Below, in pieces: positions 14,891 to 18,866 of a DNA stretch of 18,866 bases (position 1 is the first letter of the stretch; every line of letters starts with the position of its first letter). The notes below the pieces were generated by a model. The model ran no database searches. It worked only from the letters and a program-made list of their open reading frames with translations, and was not told the origin of the DNA. Made by a program: the position numbers and the translations under genes. Location of the stretch: assembly GCA_002371715.1 (NCBI GenBank), contig DFGF01000069.1, positions 1 to 18,866 of the forward strand. Reading direction: 5' to 3'. The DNA comes from Prevotella sp. UBA3757. GTDB taxonomy: Bacteria; Bacteroidota; Bacteroidia; Bacteroidales; Bacteroidaceae.

Positions 14891-15209
14891 TGAAGCGGAT
14901 AGACTATCTTAGTACTATCTTTGACGACGATGCCGTTATCATAGTCGGTCATGTTGCAAATAAACTAGTTGCTGTTTCAGGGAGAAAAGATTTGCCAACT
15001 TCCTATAGAAATCATAAGTATACCTTGTACAATATCCTGGCCACGAATGTACTGCCGTAAGTTTTGGTAGTCAATCAACAAAAGGTGACGGATACATGTA
15101 TAAAGGGAAGGTCTATATAATTTGTGATCCTACTTATATTGGGGCTTCAGTTGGTCAATACCCCAAAAACGTCTTTCATTGCCCCGAGGGACCAGTCATA
15201 CGCGCATGA
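14870..15209 (+). pseudogene. Frameshifted remnant of an unidentified gene
   Basis: Two plus-strand frames together look like the decayed end of a gene. One (to the stop at 15058-15060) reads FLENYKTAYALKRIDYLSTI and DDDAVIIVGHVANKLVAVSG; the other (15018-15209) reads YPGHECTAVSFGSQSTKGDG and then YMYKGKVYIICDPTYIGASV before a TGA at 15207. The second resembles the DPTY-containing C-terminus of transglutaminase-like proteins seen in Bacteroidales, from memory. It has no start in the window and a frame change near 15020. Its end overlaps the hemW end by 14 bp, convergently. The first frame may be chance. Confidence 0.4.
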
Positions 15210-16332
15210 GCGACGACATGACGTAGTCGCTGACAAACAGGCCGCGCCGCGTCAGCACAAGCCGTTGGCCACGAAGCATGAGCAGTCCGTCGGCCAGGAA
15301 ACGGCGGGCTTCCTGCAGGCAGTAATGGCGGTGGACTTCGGAAAGGCTGTCCAGGTCCAGCCCGTCGCTGGTGCGCAGGGCGGTGGCGATGCGGTCGTTG
15401 TAGTGGGTGTCGGCATCGAGCTGTTCGCCGTCGCAGGGGCGGTTGCCCTCGTTGATGGCTTCGACATACTGGCGGATGTCGCTGACGTTCCAGCTGCGTG
15501 AGCGGCCGTCGTAAGAGTGGGCCGCGGCTCCGAGTCCGATGTAGGGCGTGTCGTGCCAATAGCCGGCGTTGTGGCGTGAGCGGCGTGACGGTCGGGCAAA
15601 GTTGGAGATTTCGTAGTGTTCGTAGCCAGCAGCCGCCAGCCGGTCAATGAGCAGTTCGTACATCTGGCGCTCCAGTTCCTCATCAGGAAAACTTAATCTT
15701 TCATCTTTCGTCTTTAATCTCCAAAGAGGCGTTCCCTCCTCTATGGTCAGGCAATAGGCCGAGATGTGCTCCACGCCGAGGGCGAGGGCACTGTCGATGT
15801 CGTGACGCCAGTCGGCAAGTGTCTCGTTGGGGAAACCATACATGAGGTCGATGCTGATGTTGGCGATGCCGGCGGAGCGGAGACGTGAGACGGCCTGCGA
15901 CACCTGGGCAACGGTATGGCGGCGGTGGAGGAAGCTCAGGCGCGCATCGTCGAACGTCTGGACACCCATGGAGACGCGGTTGACGGGCAGCGACGCCAGG
16001 GCATCGGCAAAGTCTGAGGTGACGTCATCAGGGTTCACCTCGATGGTGATCTCAAGGCCCTCGTCGGCCGCACCGTGCAGGGCGGGTAGGGGATAGTTGG
16101 CCAGGAGGCTGTCGAAGAGCTGGTGCAGCTGGGCCGTCGTCAGCTGGCTGGGCGTGCCCCCACCTATATATATAGTATGTATAGGCTCGGACAGTTCGTT
16201 GCGGCGCAGGCGGCACTCCAGGCAAAGGGCGTCGACATAGCGCTGCCGCCACTCCAGACTGGTGGTGGAGTAGAAGCCGCAATAGATGCAGCGGCTCTTG
16301 CAGAAGGGGATGTGTATGTAGATGCCTGCCAT
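15196..16332 (-). CDS. hemW: Radical SAM heme chaperone HemW
   Basis: HemW is a radical SAM family protein that binds heme and is thought to deliver it to membrane cytochromes; it was long annotated as a coproporphyrinogen oxidase. The 378-residue product fits the family length of about 380. It begins MAGIYIHIPFCKSRCIYCGF with the cluster-binding CxxxCxxC (11, 15, 18), then GGGTP (57-61), EVNPDD, NRVSMGVQTFDD, DLMYGFPNET, HYEISNFARP with a later HNAGYW, and GLGAAAHS. The frame is open 22 codons upstream, but the ATG at 16332 gives the standard start and lies after the promoter box at 16343-16350. It diverges from pfkA. A short AT-rich stretch (15690-15722) encodes RLKTKDERLSFP in a variable loop. 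Confidence 0.95.
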   Translation of the reverse strand: MAGIYIHIPFCKSRCIYCGFYSTTSLEWRQRYVDALCLECRLRRNELSEPIHTIYIGGGTPSQLTTAQLHQLFDSLLANYPLPALHGAADEGLEITIEVNPDDVTSDFADALASLPVNRVSMGVQTFDDARLSFLHRRHTVAQVSQAVSRLRSAGIANISIDLMYGFPNETLADWRHDIDSALALGVEHISAYCLTIEEGTPLWRLKTKDERLSFPDEELERQMYELLIDRLAAAGYEHYEISNFARPSRRSRHNAGYWHDTPYIGLGAAAHSYDGRSRSWNVSDIRQYVEAINEGNRPCDGEQLDADTHYNDRIATALRTSDGLDLDSLSEVHRHYCLQEARRFLADGLLMLRGQRLVLTRRGLFVSDYVMSSLMRV

Positions 16333-16342
16333 AGAACGGCTG

Positions 16343-16350
16343 CAAAAGTA
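16343..16350 (-). promoter_or_regulatory. -7 promoter box of hemW
   Basis: TACTTTTG on the minus strand matches TAnnTTTG and lies 10 bp before the hemW start codon. No good -33 TTTG is visible at the usual distance. The short leader supports the start at 16332. Confidence 0.5.
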
Positions 16351-16423
16351 AGCAAAAGAATCGAGAAAACCGACGTTTTTGGGAACATTAACTATCATTC
16401 GGATGAAAGAACTGGCCGCTTTT

Positions 16424-16455
16424 CTTGTTTATTTCGCGAATTATGTGTAATTTTG
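16424..16455 (+). promoter_or_regulatory. Promoter of pfkA
   Basis: CTTG (16424-16427) and TAATTTTG (16448-16455), separated by 20 bp, fit the Bacteroidales -33/-7 pattern. The start codon follows 43 bp downstream at 16499. Confidence 0.65.
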
Positions 16456-16498
16456 CCGAAAATTAATTGCTTTACTAAAAACTAACAAGAAGAAGGCT

Positions 16499-17476
16499 AT
16501 GAATAAAATTAAGACAATTGGCATCCTGACGTCGGGTGGTGACGCCCCCGGCATGAATGCAGCCATACGTGCCGTCACGCGCGCTGGTATCTACAACGGT
16601 TTCAACATCAAGGGCATCTATCGTGGCTACGACGGACTCATCAAGGATGAGGTGGAACCCTTCACCACCGAGAACGTCAGCGGCATCATAGGCCGCGGCG
16701 GCACGATACTGAAGACGGCCCGCTCGAAGGAGTTCATGACGCCCGAAGGCATGGAGAAGGCCTATCAGACCTGCGTCAGCGAGGAAATCGATGCGCTGGT
16801 GGTCATCGGCGGCAATGGCTCGCTGACGGGTGCCCGCAACTTCGGCATGGAGTATAACTTCCCCGTCGTCGGACTGCCCGGCACCATCGACAACGACCTC
16901 TACGGCACGGACGCCACCATTGGCTACGACACGACGATGAACACCATCATGGAGTGTGTCGACCGCATCCGCGATACGGCCAACTCGCACGAACGCATCT
17001 TCTTCGTCGAGGTCATGGGCCGCGACGCCGGCTTCCTGGCTCAGAACTCGGCCATAGCCTGCGGTGCCGAGGCTGCCATCATACCCGAGGAGATGACCGA
17101 GGTCGACCAGTTGGCACAGTTCATGGCCCGTGGCATCCGTAAGTCCAAGAAGTCGTGCATCGTCATCGTCTCGGAGAGTCCGAAGTGCGGCGCCCTCTAC
17201 TATGCCGACCGTGTCAAGAAGGAGTTCCCCGAGTTCGATGTGCGCGTCTCCATCCTGGGCCACCTGCAGCGCGGCGGCAGCCCGTCGGCCCGCGACCGCA
17301 TCCTGGCCTCCAGAACCGGTGTCGGAGCCATTGAGGCCATCCGTCAGGGACAGCGCAACATCATGGTGGGCATCCGCTACAACGAGATAGTCTACGTGCC
17401 CTTCTCGGAGTGCATCCGTACCGACAAACCATTTGACAAAAAGCTCATCAAAGTGCTGGACGAACTGAGCATTTAG
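16499..17476 (+). CDS. pfkA: ATP-type 6-phosphofructokinase
   Basis: PfkA phosphorylates fructose 6-phosphate to fructose 1,6-bisphosphate, a control step of glycolysis. The 325-residue product shows LTSGGDAPGMNA (10-21), the phosphoryl-donor loop GGNGSLTGA (104-112), the catalytic PGTIDND (127-133, Asp131 corresponding to Asp127 of E. coli), MGRDAGFLA (173-181) and HLQRGGSP (255-262). Gly107 is at the position where pyrophosphate-dependent enzymes carry Asp, so ATP use is predicted. The residue before it is Asn106, where E. coli and, as I recall, Bacteroides have Asp, which helps bind magnesium-ATP. The gene has its own promoter and is monocistronic or weakly linked to the next gene, 110 bp away. 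Confidence 0.96.
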   Translation: MNKIKTIGILTSGGDAPGMNAAIRAVTRAGIYNGFNIKGIYRGYDGLIKDEVEPFTTENVSGIIGRGGTILKTARSKEFMTPEGMEKAYQTCVSEEIDALVVIGGNGSLTGARNFGMEYNFPVVGLPGTIDNDLYGTDATIGYDTTMNTIMECVDRIRDTANSHERIFFVEVMGRDAGFLAQNSAIACGAEAAIIPEEMTEVDQLAQFMARGIRKSKKSCIVIVSESPKCGALYYADRVKKEFPEFDVRVSILGHLQRGGSPSARDRILASRTGVGAIEAIRQGQRNIMVGIRYNEIVYVPFSECIRTDKPFDKKLIKVLDELSI

Positions 17477-17513
17477 GCAGTCATTTACTAATAAACTTTA
17501 ATTATTGTCACAA

Positions 17514-17548
17514 TTTGATGGTTTTTCGAGTAAAAATGTCTACCTTAG
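17514..17548 (+). promoter_or_regulatory. Possible promoter of the EF-G-like gene
   Basis: TTTG (17514-17517) and TACCTTAG (17541-17548, one mismatch to TAnnTTTG) are 23 bp apart, longer than usual. The gap between pfkA and the next start (17477-17586) is otherwise AT-rich without a clear terminator. Confidence 0.35.
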
Positions 17549-17586
17549 CAACGCTTTAGAAATAATAAACCTAAAATATTACGGAT

Positions 17587-18866
17587 ATGAAAGTTTATCA
17601 AACTAACGAAATCAAAAACATTGCGCTGCTTGGCAGTGCGGGTAGCGGCAAGACTACGCTTGCCGAATCAATGGTCTACGAAGCCGGTATCATCAAGCGC
17701 CGCGGCACCGTAGAGGGTAAGAACACCATGAGCGACTATTTCCCCGTCGAACAGGAATATGGCTACTCGGTGTTCTCTACTGTTTTTCATGTGGAATGGA
17801 ACAACAGGAAGCTGAACATCATTGACTGTCCGGGCAGCGATGACTTCGTGGGTGGTGCCATCACGGCCCTGAACGTCACCGACCAGGCCGTCATCCTCGT
17901 CAACGGCCAGTACGGCCCGGAGGTGGGTACGATGAATGCTTTCCGCAATACCGAGAAGTTGAAGAAGCCCGTCATCTTCCTCGTCAACCAGCTGGACCGC
18001 GACAACTGCGACTTCGACCAGATCCTGAGTCAGCTGCGCGAGGTGTACGGCAACAACTGCGTGCCCGTCCAGTACCCCATCGCTACGGGTAACGGCTTCA
18101 ACAGCGTCATCGACGTGCTGCTCATGAAGAAGTATTCGTGGAAGCCCGAGGGTGGTGCCCCCATCATTGAGGATGTCCCCGCCGACCAGCTGGAGAAGGC
18201 CAAGGAGTGGAAAGCTGCACTGGTTGAGGCTGCTGCCGCTGGCGACGACACGCTGATGGAGAAGTTCTTCGAGAGCGAGGACCTGACCGAGGACGAGATG
18301 CGTGAAGGCATCCGCAAGGGTCTGGTGACGCGCTCCATCTTCCCCGTCTTCTGCGTCTGCGCAGGCCGTGACATGGGTGTGCGCCGTCTGATGGAGTTCC
18401 TGGGCAACGTGGTACCCTTCGTCAGCGAGATGCCCGTCGTCAAGAACGCTGCCGGCAAGGACGTTCCTGCCGACGCATCGGCCCCCACGTCGCTGTATTT
18501 CTTCAAGACCGGCGTTGAGCCCCACATCGGTGAAGTGCAGTACTTCAAGGTCATGAGCGGTACGGTGAAGAGCGGCGACGACCTGACCAATGCCGACCGT
18601 GGCTCGAAGGAGCGTATGGGCACGCTGTATGCCTGTGCCGGTGCCAACCGTATTCAGGTTGACCAGTTGGTAGCCGGTGACATCGGCTGTACCGTGAAGC
18701 TGAAGGATGTGAAGACCGGCAATACGCTGAATGCTAAGGATGTCGAAAACAAGTTCGACTTCATCAAATATCCTAACTCGAAGTTCTCGCGCGCCATCAA
18801 GGCTGTCAACGAGGCTGAGACCGAGAAGATGATGGCCGCCCTGCAGAAGATGCGCCAGGAAGACCC
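17587..18866 (+). CDS. fusA2: Divergent elongation factor G paralogue (3' end outside window)
   Basis: The frame runs from ATG 17587 to the window end, 426 residues of a protein expected to be about 700-720. It has the EF-G order so far: a GTP-binding domain with P-loop GSAGSGKT (16-23), switch I region VEQEYGYSV, switch II DCPGSDDF (80-87), base-recognition NQLD (134-137), then the domain II beta-barrel beginning near PTSLYFFKTG. Canonical EF-G has DTPGHVDF and QERGITI; here the switch II His is Ser84, and RGIT is YGYS. Both positions matter for GTP hydrolysis. This fits the EF-G2 type studied in Bacteroides thetaiotaomicron, reported to support translocation without GTPase activity under carbon starvation. 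Orthology is inferred. A TetQ-like ribosomal protection protein is less likely given the altered switches. Confidence 0.85.
   Translation, partial: MKVYQTNEIKNIALLGSAGSGKTTLAESMVYEAGIIKRRGTVEGKNTMSDYFPVEQEYGYSVFSTVFHVEWNNRKLNIIDCPGSDDFVGGAITALNVTDQAVILVNGQYGPEVGTMNAFRNTEKLKKPVIFLVNQLDRDNCDFDQILSQLREVYGNNCVPVQYPIATGNGFNSVIDVLLMKKYSWKPEGGAPIIEDVPADQLEKAKEWKAALVEAAAAGDDTLMEKFFESEDLTEDEMREGIRKGLVTRSIFPVFCVCAGRDMGVRRLMEFLGNVVPFVSEMPVVKNAAGKDVPADASAPTSLYFFKTGVEPHIGEVQYFKVMSGTVKSGDDLTNADRGSKERMGTLYACAGANRIQVDQLVAGDIGCTVKLKDVKTGNTLNAKDVENKFDFIKYPNSKFSRAIKAVNEAETEKMMAALQKMRQED

Noticed and set aside
16333..16398. Earlier start for hemW
   Set aside because: The extra 22 residues would be encoded across the promoter box at 16343-16350 and do not occur in HemW; the family starts just before IYIHIPFC.
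17668..18525. Minus-strand frame opposite the EF-G-like gene
   Set aside because: The plus strand has P-loop and switch motifs across the same span; the reverse translation shows no known motif.

Overview
The window reads as chromosomal DNA of a Bacteroidales bacterium, most likely of the Prevotella group. Supporting signs are promoters of the TAnnTTTG type instead of the sigma70 -10 box, few Shine-Dalgarno sites, GC-rich housekeeping genes, and protein families typical of the phylum (an Rpn-like PD-(D/E)XK 'transposase' with a KG/EG-repeat tail, a DUF1016 nuclease, and a divergent second EF-G). No taxonomic marker such as rRNA is present, so the placement is inference.

Layout. Positions 1-5574 (+) form a compact housekeeping run: the end of a small unknown protein (DUF4348-like), murB, a PhnP-like metallo-beta-lactamase-fold hydrolase (overlapping murB by ATGA), clpS, clpA and aat. 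The last three are the adaptor, the unfoldase and the aminoacyl transferase of the bacterial N-degron pathway, side by side. Positions 5575-7722 hold a repeat-rich region: a 22-bp tandem repeat with a palindromic core, several hairpins, and an rpn-like gene (+) enclosed by two inverted repeats of about 113 and 123 bp. The right-hand repeat ends about 15 bp beyond the stop of a truncated XRE-type regulator gene. Positions 7723-14890 (all -) look like an acquired, defence-type block, AT-richer than its flanks: a decayed AlbA_2/Schlafen-like ATP-binding protein, a DUF1016 PDDEXK nuclease, a large single-chain restriction-methylation enzyme (Type ISP-like, without helicase), and two unrecognised small genes. 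Three regularly spaced 15-bp dyads lie just upstream of the restriction-methylation gene. Positions 14870-15209 (+) contain a frameshifted remnant of an unidentified gene. Positions 15196-18866 return to GC-rich core genes: hemW (-), divergent from pfkA (+), and then the first 426 codons of a divergent elongation factor G, whose switch II histidine is replaced by serine.

How it fits together. The core genes cover cell-wall precursor synthesis, protein turnover, glycolysis and translation. The central block between aat and hemW carries the marks of horizontal gain and decay: repeats, truncated genes, a nonsense codon, an internal deletion and a base-composition shift. No single wholly new system can be proven from sequence alone. 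The best leads are the GTPase-altered EF-G paralogue, the inverted-repeat-bounded rpn unit, and the dyad array controlling or adjoining the restriction-methylation gene.
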